Positions 1 to 6,092 of a stretch of DNA of 6,373 bases are shown here, in pieces; position 1 is the first letter of the stretch, and every line of letters starts with the position of its first letter. A program made the position numbers and the translations under genes. The notes under the pieces are model-generated. The model saw only the letters and a list, made by a program, of their open reading frames with translations, was not told the origin of the DNA and did not search any database. This DNA comes from Cytophagales bacterium (GTDB lineage: Bacteria > Bacteroidota > Bacteroidia > Cytophagales > UBA9547): positions 1 through 6,373 of the forward strand of contig JAAFJZ010000151.1 of NCBI GenBank assembly GCA_013298205.1, written 5' to 3'.

Positions 1-1856
1 AGATTAAAATAAGTAATATTTTGACTAGGACTTACAGTTGTTGTAGCCAAAAGAATAGAAGTTAAGGTAGGGTCGATTGGAGTAGAAGACCAGCTATATG
101 TATAAACACTATGAGGCTTGCTTAAAACAGTAGTTGTGAAAATTCTTTGTGCATTTTTGCAAATGGTATCAGGAGTAATATTTAGTTTTATGTTTCCTAA
201 TGGCCTTACACTGAGCATCGTTTTTAATGAATCATTAAAACTAAAGCAGCCTGTGGCATCTTTTACCTTTCCATAATAAGTATAGATTTTCGGAATAGTT
301 GGATTAGCCGTTTTATCAGGAGAAGTAATTGCAGAAGAAATTAAATTTCCGCCAGTTTGGGTATTCGGTTCTGACCAAAAATATTCATAAGGAGCTCCAC
401 CTCCTCCAGATCCACCTAATTTAAAAGAAACAGAAGGAACACCTTTACAAATTTTTAATGAATCAATAGAACCATTTGAAGTATTTTTAAAATCAGAAGT
501 AGGGGTTGGAATTATAGTAATGGTTTTGGTCGATTTAGTAGTACAAAAATCAGGAGAAGTAAAACAAGTTACAGTGACAACATAACTGCCAGGAGCAGTG
601 TATTTATATGCTGAAAAACCCGATCCTATTGAAGTGATAGGTAAACCTTGACCAAAATTAAAAGTGATTTGATCCGCTAAAAAAGGTATTGCTGTTGTAG
701 TAATTGTTGTTAAATCGTTAAAACAAAAATTTGAAATATTAAATGTGGGATTTAATTCTCTTTTTGTAGCTTGAATTTCAATTGAACTTTCATCTGTGCA
801 ACCGTTTGCAGCTACAGTTTGAGCAATTATTTTATGAGTGCTTGAGTTTGGAGTAAAATATGAGCTAGTTGTTGCGTTTGGGATTAAGTTACTCAAATCA
901 TTAAGATACCACTTGTAACTAAGAAGTGATGGAGTTGCAATAATTTCAAAATCTGTGCTGGGACATTTTCTTGCAGTTAAGTCTGGCGGAATAAAAATTC
1001 CATTGGTAATTTCTATATCGGGATTTGTTAATTTTCCAATTGTTACTGAGCTTGTGGTGGCAGTACAAATTAATCCTGAGGACTGTTTGAAAGTTATAAA
1101 AACTTTATCTCCAATATTAAAACTGTTAGAGCTAACTCCAGAAAAATCATTTGAAGCCTGAGGCCCGCTAACTAAAACTGGAGTAGCCAATCCCGTTTGT
1201 TGGTAAAGTCTGTAATCCATATATGAAGCAGGATTTACAGGTGTTTGATCTACAGTAAAAGTCATATTTGCAGTTCCGCAAACTGTAGCAGAAGGGGAAA
1301 CACTTAATGTAAAACTACTTCCTTGAATGCCTAAACTTTGAGTAATAGGTGCTGGTGAAGCAAATGTTGCTCCAGAGGTGATATTAGCATTTGACCAATT
1401 TATTATTTGGCTAAGAGGTGCAGAAGAATTCCAAGCAAGTAAACTATTTGAAACACAATTTGTAATTGGAACAGCAATTTCCCCAATTTTTTCTGAAGTA
1501 TTTGGTGTAATGTAACCCGTGCCACTTGGGTTATTTTGGTTAATTTTAAATCTTAAATAAGTGCCTCCATTAATAAGAGTAATAGGATTATATCCATTGG
1601 TACTTTCACCCCAAGGTGAGCTTATTGCTGATTGAGTTAAAGAAGCATTTGTTAAATCTAAAGCTGCATTGTTTAAACTAATGTTAAGCTCAGCATTTGA
1701 AATCGCAAAAGGAGTTCCGTTATTAACTATTTCAAAACCAACATACAATGTATCTCTTGATACTCTTTGTTTGGGAGTAATAGTGTATTGTGCATATATC
1801 GTTTGCGACAAAAGCAATAATATTGTAAAAAAAAGAGATTGAGTTAATATTTTCAT
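1..1856 (-). CDS. Secreted multi-module Ig/PKD-like surface protein, N-terminal part (partial, runs off left edge)
   Basis: An uninterrupted minus-strand frame of 618 codons runs from an ATG at 1856-1854 to the window edge, so the C-terminus is missing. Residues 1-22 form a clear signal peptide: MKI, a hydrophobic core at 8-20, then IYA before a likely signal peptidase I cleavage ahead of Gln23. Residues 24-150 look like one beta-rich module (DTLYVGFEIVNNGTPF). Further modules follow at roughly 80-110 residue intervals, most starting near a cysteine: about 180-275, 285-365 (KCPSTDFEIIATPS then YKWYLND, Ig-like), 370-450 (APGSYVVTVTC, PKD-like), 465-550 (glycine-rich LGGSGGGG then YEYFWSEP) and 557 onward (ICKNAQ then YTYSWSS). 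Such repeats are typical of exported Bacteroidota adhesins and surface proteins, often secreted by the type IX system. The C-terminal sorting domain that would show this lies outside the window, and no catalytic motif is visible. The role (adhesion or surface scaffold) is inferred; the signal peptide and the open frame are seen directly. Confidence 0.85.
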   Translation of the reverse strand, partial: MKILTQSLFFTILLLLSQTIYAQYTITPKQRVSRDTLYVGFEIVNNGTPFAISNAELNISLNNAALDLTNASLTQSAISSPWGESTNGYNPITLINGGTYLRFKINQNNPSGTGYITPNTSEKIGEIAVPITNCVSNSLLAWNSSAPLSQIINWSNANITSGATFASPAPITQSLGIQGSSFTLSVSPSATVCGTANMTFTVDQTPVNPASYMDYRLYQQTGLATPVLVSGPQASNDFSGVSSNSFNIGDKVFITFKQSSGLICTATTSSVTIGKLTNPDIEITNGIFIPPDLTARKCPSTDFEIIATPSLLSYKWYLNDLSNLIPNATTSSYFTPNSSTHKIIAQTVAANGCTDESSIEIQATKRELNPTFNISNFCFNDLTTITTTAIPFLADQITFNFGQGLPITSIGSGFSAYKYTAPGSYVVTVTCFTSPDFCTTKSTKTITIIPTPTSDFKNTSNGSIDSLKICKGVPSVSFKLGGSGGGGAPYEYFWSEPNTQTGGNLISSAITSPDKTANPTIPKIYTYYGKVKDATGCFSFNDSLKTMLSVRPLGNIKLNITPDTICKNAQRIFTTTVLSKPHSVYTYSWSSTPIDPTLTSILLATTTVSPSQNITYFN

Positions 1857-2004
1857 TTTTAAATTCAGAAAAAAAGTTAATGTAATTGTTCTTGCAAAAA
1901 TAAGATGATATTTCATTTAATCTTACAACTTTATATCTTTTTTAAAGAGTAAATGTAACCTATTTTATAAAAATAAGAATTTTTGTTATATAATTGAATT
2001 TAAA
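1857..2004. other. Divergent intergenic spacer between the secreted-protein gene and comEC
   Basis: This 148-bp AT-rich spacer must hold the start signals for both divergent genes. Only the minus-strand box at 1895-1902 is a full match to the phylum consensus. On the plus strand there are near matches (TATCTTTT around 1934, AATTTTTG just before 1986), each with one mismatch and no paired TTG, so I do not call a comEC promoter. No hairpin with a run of T, and no small ORF, is convincing here. Confidence 0.6.
1895..1928 (-). promoter_or_regulatory. Candidate Bacteroidota-type promoter of the secreted-protein gene
   Basis: On the minus strand TATTTTTG (1902-1895) matches the Bacteroidota -7 consensus TAnnTTTG exactly. 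A TTG at 1928-1926 could be the -33 element, but the 23-base gap is a little longer than the usual 19-21. Transcription would start near 1888-1890, giving a leader of about 30 bases that is A/T-rich before the ATG and has no Shine-Dalgarno sequence. The core box is short and could occur by chance in such AT-rich DNA. Confidence 0.4.
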
Positions 2005-4116
2005 TTGTTTTTAAATAAAAGCATTTTGATAAACTGGTACCCAATAAGCTTTGTTAGATTTCTTATTTTCTTAGTAATAGGCATTACTTTTGAAATAAAT
2101 TTTTTAATTTCTAACTATTTCCTCATAAAATTAGAGATTATACTATTAATTCTTTTTTCAGTTTACATTTTTATTTTCTTTATCCATCAAAAAACGAAAA
2201 ACTTTCATTTTAGAAATTGGAATGGAATAGTTGCTTGTATTATTTTAATTTGTTTGGGTATATCTTTAGTGAAAAACAAAAGATTAGAATATACTTTTTA
2301 TAAAGAAAAAGTGGAAAAAGCATTTGCATACACGTGCGTAATGCAGGAGCCTTCCGTGAAAAAAAATCAATTTTACAAAGGAATTGCTAAAATTACGAAA
2401 TTAAAAATTAGAAACAAATGGGAAAATGTTGAAGCTAAAATTCAGTTATATTTTCCTTTAGATTTTCAACCTGCCAATTATGGAGATATTTTTCTTATCA
2501 ATTCAAAACCAACTTTAATTCAAGGGCCCAAGAATCCTTTTGAGTTTGATATGCAAAAATTTTTAGCTTATAAAGGTGTTTTATTTAAAGATTATACCCA
2601 AAAAAAAGCTGTAGGAATTGGCTCTCAATATGAATCGAGCTTTCTAAATTTTGCTATCAACATTCGAAAAAAATGCGTTGAAGTTTTTGACAAAAACCTT
2701 CATTCTATAAGAGAAAAAGCCATAATTTCGGCTTTGGTTTTAGGTGAACGAAGTGAAATAGACCAGGAGATTACGATTGCTTATTCAGGAATTGGTGCTT
2801 TACACGTCCTTTCTGTTTCTGGTTTGCATGTTGGGATTTTATTTTTGATTTTAAGCTTAATTTTTAAACCCATTCAAAAAATAAAATATGGAAATTGGAT
2901 ATTTTGGTTGATTATTAGCTCTTTGATTTTGTTATATGCTTTTGTTACAGGCTATGCACCTTGTGTGCTTAGGGCTGCGATCATGTACATATTAGTACTA
3001 CTTACACAAACTCTAAATAGAAAAGTTCAAATTTATAATGTTTTATCCGTAACTGCTTTTGCCTTATTGTGCTACGATCCATTTTATTTAGTTGATGTGG
3101 GGTTTCAAATGTCGTTTTTAGCACTTTTGGGTATTGTGTATTTTTATCCAATTATCAACAACTGGTTTACATTTGAAAATAAAGCTGCAAATTTTGTTTG
3201 GAATACCAGTTCACTCTCCATTGCGGCTCAAATTCCTACTTTTGCTCTAGGAATGTTATACTTTCATCAATTTTCAAATATATTCATTTTGTCTAATCTA
3301 GTCGTAATTCCCATAACGGTAGCAATTTTGTGGTTGGGTTTATTTTTGTTGCTTATTTCTTGGATACCATTTTTAGCTAAAATAACTGCATTTCTGCTAA
3401 CTAAAATCACATTTTATACCAATGAAATCGTTTTGTTTTTTGAAAAAATTCCTTATTCTTTCACTGAAGATATATGGATTAGCAATTTGCAATTTTGGCT
3501 ACTAAATGGAATCATCCTTTCATTAATTTTATTATTTGCTTTCCGTAAATTTTATTGGATTTATGTTTGTACATTTTTTGTGATTTTTTATTCTTTCTTA
3601 GGAATTTTTCATTTAAACCAGATTTCTAAATCCAAATTATTTGTAGTTTTTCAAATCAACAAAAACAATGCAATAGGTTTTTATGAAGGATTTAAAAAAA
3701 ATATTTTTACCACCTCAGCTATTTCTGAAAATAGCTCTTTAAAAAGATTTTATTTTGCTCGCTTTCATAAACAAAGACATTCTTTTCACCCCAAAAAAGA
3801 AATATACAACGATTTGAAAGTAATAAAAAAAGAAAATTCATATTCAACTATATATTCATTTCATAATCAACTGATTATTCATTTCAAAGCATTTTCAAAC
3901 TCTTTGAAAAAAGACTTAGATTCAAATATAAAATTCGATTTGGTGCTCGTGTCAAATCATGCATTATCTTATAAATTTGCTGAAAAAAATAAAAATTTAT
4001 CTAAAAACTGGATTTTTGATGCTACTTGTTCTCAGAAATATTTTGATAAAATGAAAAAATATCTAAATAACAACATCCATTACACACCTGAAAAAGGATA
4101 TTTTTCTTTAAATTAA
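2005..4116 (+). CDS. comEC: ComEC/Rec2-family DNA-uptake membrane channel
   Basis: ComEC forms the inner-membrane channel that passes single-stranded DNA into the cytoplasm during natural transformation. The 703 residues show the family order. Hydrophobic segments lie at about 15-35, 42-61 and 74-90. A soluble OB-fold-like region at about 105-200 (DUF4131 type) ends in GPKNPFEFD...FLAYKGV. The polytopic Competence domain covers about 235-535 and carries LGERSEID (246-253), HVLSVSGLHVGIL (267-279), APCVLRAAIMYI (318-329) and DVGFQMSFLALLGIVYFYP (364-382). The tail (540-703) is soluble and ends NNIHYTPEKGYFSLN. It has no HxHxDH zinc motif, so the metallo-beta-lactamase domain of Firmicute ComEC is absent or degenerate, as I recall for other Bacteroidota. 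No in-frame ATG precedes residue 113. TTG at 2005 leaves the usual short N-terminus before the first membrane segment; TTG at 2026 or ATT at 1993 are alternatives. lpxK follows after 7 bp. Confidence 0.93.
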   Translation: MFLNKSILINWYPISFVRFLIFLVIGITFEINFLISNYFLIKLEIILLILFSVYIFIFFIHQKTKNFHFRNWNGIVACIILICLGISLVKNKRLEYTFYKEKVEKAFAYTCVMQEPSVKKNQFYKGIAKITKLKIRNKWENVEAKIQLYFPLDFQPANYGDIFLINSKPTLIQGPKNPFEFDMQKFLAYKGVLFKDYTQKKAVGIGSQYESSFLNFAINIRKKCVEVFDKNLHSIREKAIISALVLGERSEIDQEITIAYSGIGALHVLSVSGLHVGILFLILSLIFKPIQKIKYGNWIFWLIISSLILLYAFVTGYAPCVLRAAIMYILVLLTQTLNRKVQIYNVLSVTAFALLCYDPFYLVDVGFQMSFLALLGIVYFYPIINNWFTFENKAANFVWNTSSLSIAAQIPTFALGMLYFHQFSNIFILSNLVVIPITVAILWLGLFLLLISWIPFLAKITAFLLTKITFYTNEIVLFFEKIPYSFTEDIWISNLQFWLLNGIILSLILLFAFRKFYWIYVCTFFVIFYSFLGIFHLNQISKSKLFVVFQINKNNAIGFYEGFKKNIFTTSAISENSSLKRFYFARFHKQRHSFHPKKEIYNDLKVIKKENSYSTIYSFHNQLIIHFKAFSNSLKKDLDSNIKFDLVLVSNHALSYKFAEKNKNLSKNWIFDATCSQKYFDKMKKYLNNNIHYTPEKGYFSLN

Positions 4117-4123
4117 AATCAAA

Positions 4124-5179
4124 ATGGCTTCAAAAATATCGCTTCGATTGATTTTGTTTTTTCCTTTAAGTTTAATGTGGGATTTAATAATTAGAGTTAG
4201 AAACCTAGGGTTTGAGTCTAGAGTTTTGAAATCTCAAAAAGGAAAAATAAACTCAATCATCATAGGAAATATTGCTATCGGAGGTACAGGAAAAACGCCT
4301 CATTGTTTATATGTAATTGATTTATTGAAAGATAAATACAAAATTTCTTTTTTAAGCAGAGGTTATAAAAGAAAAACAAAAGGCTTTATTGAAGCTGATG
4401 ATAAAAGTGATACCCATCAAATCGGTGATGAACCCTTGCTTATTTACCAAAGGTTAAATAGTCAAATTCCTGTTTTTGTAGGTGAAAACCGAGTAAAAGC
4501 AATTGAAAAAATCTATGATACAAATCATAATTTAGAATGGGTTATCTTAGACGATGCTTTTCAGCATCGTACTTTAAAGGGAACTTTTTATATTATGCTT
4601 AGCAGTTTTGAGAATTTGTTTTTTAATGATTATTTACTGCCTGCTGGTAGTTTAAGAGAACATCGTTTTGGAGTTAAAAGAGCAAATGCAATTGTAATAA
4701 GTAAAACGCCAGACTCGATTCATAAAAAAGAAATAGAGCAAATTACATCGAAAATCAGAAAATATGCATTGCAAAACACAACTATTTTTTTCTCAAAAAT
4801 AGTTTATCAAGAACCAATTGATGTTTTTGGCAATGATTCATTTTTTGAGAATACACCAATTATATCGTTTTCAGGTTTAGCAAATGATACCAATTTTGAA
4901 AATTATTTAAAGCAAAATTTTAATCTACAAAAGCATTTTGCGTTTCCTGATCATCATGATTATACAATTTTAGAAATTAAGGAAATCATACTAGAAGCTC
5001 AAAAAATGAATTGCAAATTTATTTTAACAACTGAAAAAGATAAAGTAAAATTATTTAAGCCAGAATTTAGCGATTTATTTCAAACGGTTTCGTTGTTTTA
5101 TATTCCGATTGGAATAAGCTTCTTAAAAGAATATGGAGATTTTGATGTTTGGCTAAAAAAGGAAATTGAATTAAAATAG
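4124..5179 (+). CDS. lpxK: Tetraacyldisaccharide 4'-kinase (lipid A 4'-kinase)
   Basis: LpxK uses ATP to phosphorylate the 4' position of the tetraacyldisaccharide-1-phosphate precursor, giving lipid IVA, on the cytoplasmic face of the inner membrane. The 351 residues begin with a hydrophobic, basic-flanked segment (about 5-25) that suits membrane association. The family motifs follow in order: the P-loop GNIAIGGTGKTP (48-59), SRGYKRKTKGF (78-88), GDEP (101-104), the catalytic-type DDAFQHR (143-149; the acidic pair and His match residues shown to matter in the Aquifex enzyme), LLPAGSLREHRFG (171-183), FPDHHDYT (274-281) and TTEKDKVKL (302-310). The length is normal and all key motifs are intact, so the gene should be functional. 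ATG at 4124 lies 7 bp after the comEC stop, behind an A-rich sequence without a Shine-Dalgarno element, which indicates co-transcription with comEC. No hairpin is visible in the 31 bp before the convergent gene that follows. Confidence 0.96.
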   Translation: MASKISLRLILFFPLSLMWDLIIRVRNLGFESRVLKSQKGKINSIIIGNIAIGGTGKTPHCLYVIDLLKDKYKISFLSRGYKRKTKGFIEADDKSDTHQIGDEPLLIYQRLNSQIPVFVGENRVKAIEKIYDTNHNLEWVILDDAFQHRTLKGTFYIMLSSFENLFFNDYLLPAGSLREHRFGVKRANAIVISKTPDSIHKKEIEQITSKIRKYALQNTTIFFSKIVYQEPIDVFGNDSFFENTPIISFSGLANDTNFENYLKQNFNLQKHFAFPDHHDYTILEIKEIILEAQKMNCKFILTTEKDKVKLFKPEFSDLFQTVSLFYIPIGISFLKEYGDFDVWLKKEIELK

Positions 5180-5210
5180 TTTTTAAAAAAAATATATAAG
5201 CAGGAAACCA

Positions 5211-5507
5211 TTAAGATTTACACCTTTTTTCAAACCAAAAAGTACCAAATGGAACTAATGAAGAGAGAAAGGCTATACAAACCTTAATTAATGACCATTT
5301 TTTGTCAAAATAAACCCAAAGTAACGCCAGACCAAATATAACAAATAAAACACCATGAGCCAAACCTACATATTTTACCATCTTGGGTAAACCAGCCAAA
5401 TATTTGAGAGGCATTGCTATAAATAAAAGAATTAAAAATGAAATACCTTCTACAAATGCTATTGCAAAAAATAATCCTTCACTTGTTTTTAAATTGTATT
5501 TAAACAT
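5211..5507 (-). CDS. DUF3817-family small integral membrane protein
   Basis: This 98-residue protein has three predicted membrane helices, at about 11-31, 46-66 and 71-91. The pattern is that of the DUF3817 (YdzA-like) family: an early EG pair (20-21) in helix 1, AMPLKYLAGLP (31-41) in the first loop, GLAHGVLF (48-55) opening helix 2, and LSSLVPFGTFWFE (81-93) ending helix 3. The biochemical role of the family is not known to me. The ATG at 5507-5505 is preceded by an A-rich leader, and the length is close to the usual family size, so the protein seems complete. It converges on lpxK with 31 bp between the stops. It starts 99 bp downstream of the cold-shock gene, across a strong terminator, so it should have its own promoter, but I find no full TAnnTTTG match there. 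Recognition is by motif memory, not by a search. Confidence 0.85.
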   Translation of the reverse strand: MFKYNLKTSEGLFFAIAFVEGISFLILLFIAMPLKYLAGLPKMVKYVGLAHGVLFVIFGLALLWVYFDKKWSLIKVCIAFLSSLVPFGTFWFEKRCKS

Positions 5508-5553
5508 TTTTTTTAATGTATAAATTTAAACTAAAGAATTTTACCTTTAGCCT

Positions 5554-5588
5554 AAAAAAAAAGCCTTAACATTATATTAAGGCTTTTT
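5554..5588 (-). terminator. Rho-independent terminator of the cold-shock gene
   Basis: A perfect 12-bp inverted repeat (5558-5569 and 5577-5588, core AAGCCTTAA/TTAAGGCTT) with a 7-base loop starts 18 bp past the cold-shock stop codon. Read on the minus strand, it runs into nine consecutive T (complement of 5562-5554). Runs of A and T flank both sides, so it could work in both directions, but no plus-strand gene runs into it. It should insulate the DUF3817 gene from cold-shock transcription. Confidence 0.9.
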
Positions 5589-5606
5589 ATAAAGATATTT
5601 CAAAGA

Positions 5607-5798
5607 TTATATTTTCTTAACTTCAATGGCTTTATCTCCTCTTTTGTCTTTTACAATCTTAAACTCTACACGTTCATTATCTCTAATTTGACCTAATAAA
5701 CCTGTAGCGTGTACAAAAATTTCTGTTTCAGATTCATCATCTTTAATAAAACCGAATCCTTTTGTTTGGTTAAAAAATTTTACTGTTCCTTGTGACAT
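5607..5798 (-). CDS. CspA-family cold-shock protein
   Basis: This small nucleic-acid-binding protein of the cold-shock domain family (five-stranded OB fold) is likely a cytoplasmic RNA chaperone. The 63 residues begin MSQGTVKFFNQTKGFGFI, with RNP1 as KGFGFI (13-18) and RNP2 as EIFVHAT (26-32). The GLLGQIRDNERVEF and KGDKA-like stretches typical of the fold follow (here DKRGDKAIEV). The first aromatic is Phe8 where E. coli CspA has Trp, and FVHAT replaces FVHFS, both of which I recall as common in Bacteroidota. The frame is open further upstream to an ATG at 5864, but I reject that start: the extra 22 residues are hydrophobic and unlike the family, and they would overlap the promoter-like box at 5824-5831. 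ATG at 5798-5796 gives the standard protein. A strong terminator follows the stop, so the gene is probably monocistronic. Whether expression is cold-induced cannot be told from the sequence. Confidence 0.95.
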   Translation of the reverse strand: MSQGTVKFFNQTKGFGFIKDDESETEIFVHATGLLGQIRDNERVEFKIVKDKRGDKAIEVKKI

Positions 5799-5823
5799 GA
5801 TATTAATATTGATTAAACTTCTA

Positions 5824-5831
5824 CAAAAGTA
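5824..5831 (-). promoter_or_regulatory. Candidate -7 promoter box of the cold-shock gene
   Basis: TACTTTTG on the minus strand (5831-5824) matches the Bacteroidota -7 consensus TAnnTTTG exactly. It predicts a start near 5818-5820 and a leader of about 20 bases, much shorter than the long cold-responsive leaders of E. coli csp mRNAs. No TTG sits at the expected -33 position; that place is taken by a run of 11 T (complement of 5844-5854). The nearest upstream TTG is 30 bases away. Confidence 0.5.
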
Positions 5832-5865
5832 TTGATTGTTTTGAAAAAAAAAAATAATTAGCAAA

Positions 5866-5896
5866 ATTTCATAGAAATAAATTTATTTTATGAAAT
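5866..5896. repeat. 31-bp near-perfect AT-rich palindrome
   Basis: The inner 14 bases (5875-5888, AAATAAATTTATTT) form an exact palindrome. The flanks ATTTCATA (5866-5873) and TATGAAAT (5889-5896) pair perfectly outside it, leaving a single unpaired G at 5874. On the minus strand the palindrome is followed by TTTTGC and then a T-rich stretch. It could therefore be a weak A/U-only terminator for pdxA, or an operator about 35-65 bp upstream of the cold-shock -7 box. Function is inferred only from symmetry and position. Confidence 0.5.
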
Positions 5897-5903
5897 AGAA
5901 ATT

Positions 5904-5943
5904 GGTTTTAAATGGAATTATCAAAATAACTATATTTAAAACC
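5904..5943. repeat. Perfect 10-bp inverted repeat with 20-base spacer
   Basis: GGTTTTAAAT (5904-5913) and ATTTAAAACC (5934-5943) are exact reverse complements separated by 20 bases. No T-run follows directly on either strand, so it does not look like a standard terminator. It could be a paired binding site or an RNA stem in the pdxA 3' region. Confidence 0.4.
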
Positions 5944-6092
5944 GTTATTATTCACAATTTAAGAATTGTGTTTATTTTCTAATTTTCATTTGTAAACATC
6001 TAAATTCATTCATTTTAAAATCATTTTTTACTCATATTTCAAATGATTCTTACTTTTTAGTTTCAATCCAAATCTAAAATATTAAATTTTAA

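Larger units (their letters stand above)
5799..6092. other. AT-rich intergenic region with several inverted repeats
   Basis: These 294 bp lie between the pdxA stop and the cold-shock start, both on the minus strand. The stretch holds the cold-shock promoter box and four inverted repeats (6019-6026/6041-6048, 5953-5959/5964-5970, 5904-5913/5934-5943, 5866-5896). I find no ORF longer than about 15 codons that looks real and no tRNA. It presumably contains the end of the pdxA transcript and the control region of the cold-shock gene. Confidence 0.6.

Noticed and set aside
390..420. Glycine-rich codon stretch as a tandem repeat
   Set aside because: It encodes only LGGSGGGG, a short loop common in Ig/PKD-like modules, and the DNA is not a regular repeat.
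955..1161. Plus-strand open frame of 68 codons
   Set aside because: It lies wholly antisense within the long secreted-protein frame, shows no family motif or start signal, and is a shadow frame.
1934..1986. Near matches to TAnnTTTG as a comEC promoter
   Set aside because: Each has a mismatch in a fixed position and none has a TTG at a suitable distance; in such AT-rich DNA these are expected by chance.
5180..5210. Shared terminator between convergent lpxK and the DUF3817 gene
   Set aside because: The 31-bp gap has an A-run and ATATATA but no stem long enough to call.
5799..5864. N-terminal extension of the cold-shock protein to an ATG at 5864
   Set aside because: The 22 extra residues are hydrophobic and unlike the family, MSQGTVKFF is the canonical start, and the extension would cover the promoter-like box.
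5953..5970. Hairpin CACAATT-TAAG-AATTGTG as the pdxA terminator
   Set aside because: On the minus strand it is followed by AATAATAACGG and not by a T-run. The T-rich side is on the plus strand, where no gene leads into it.
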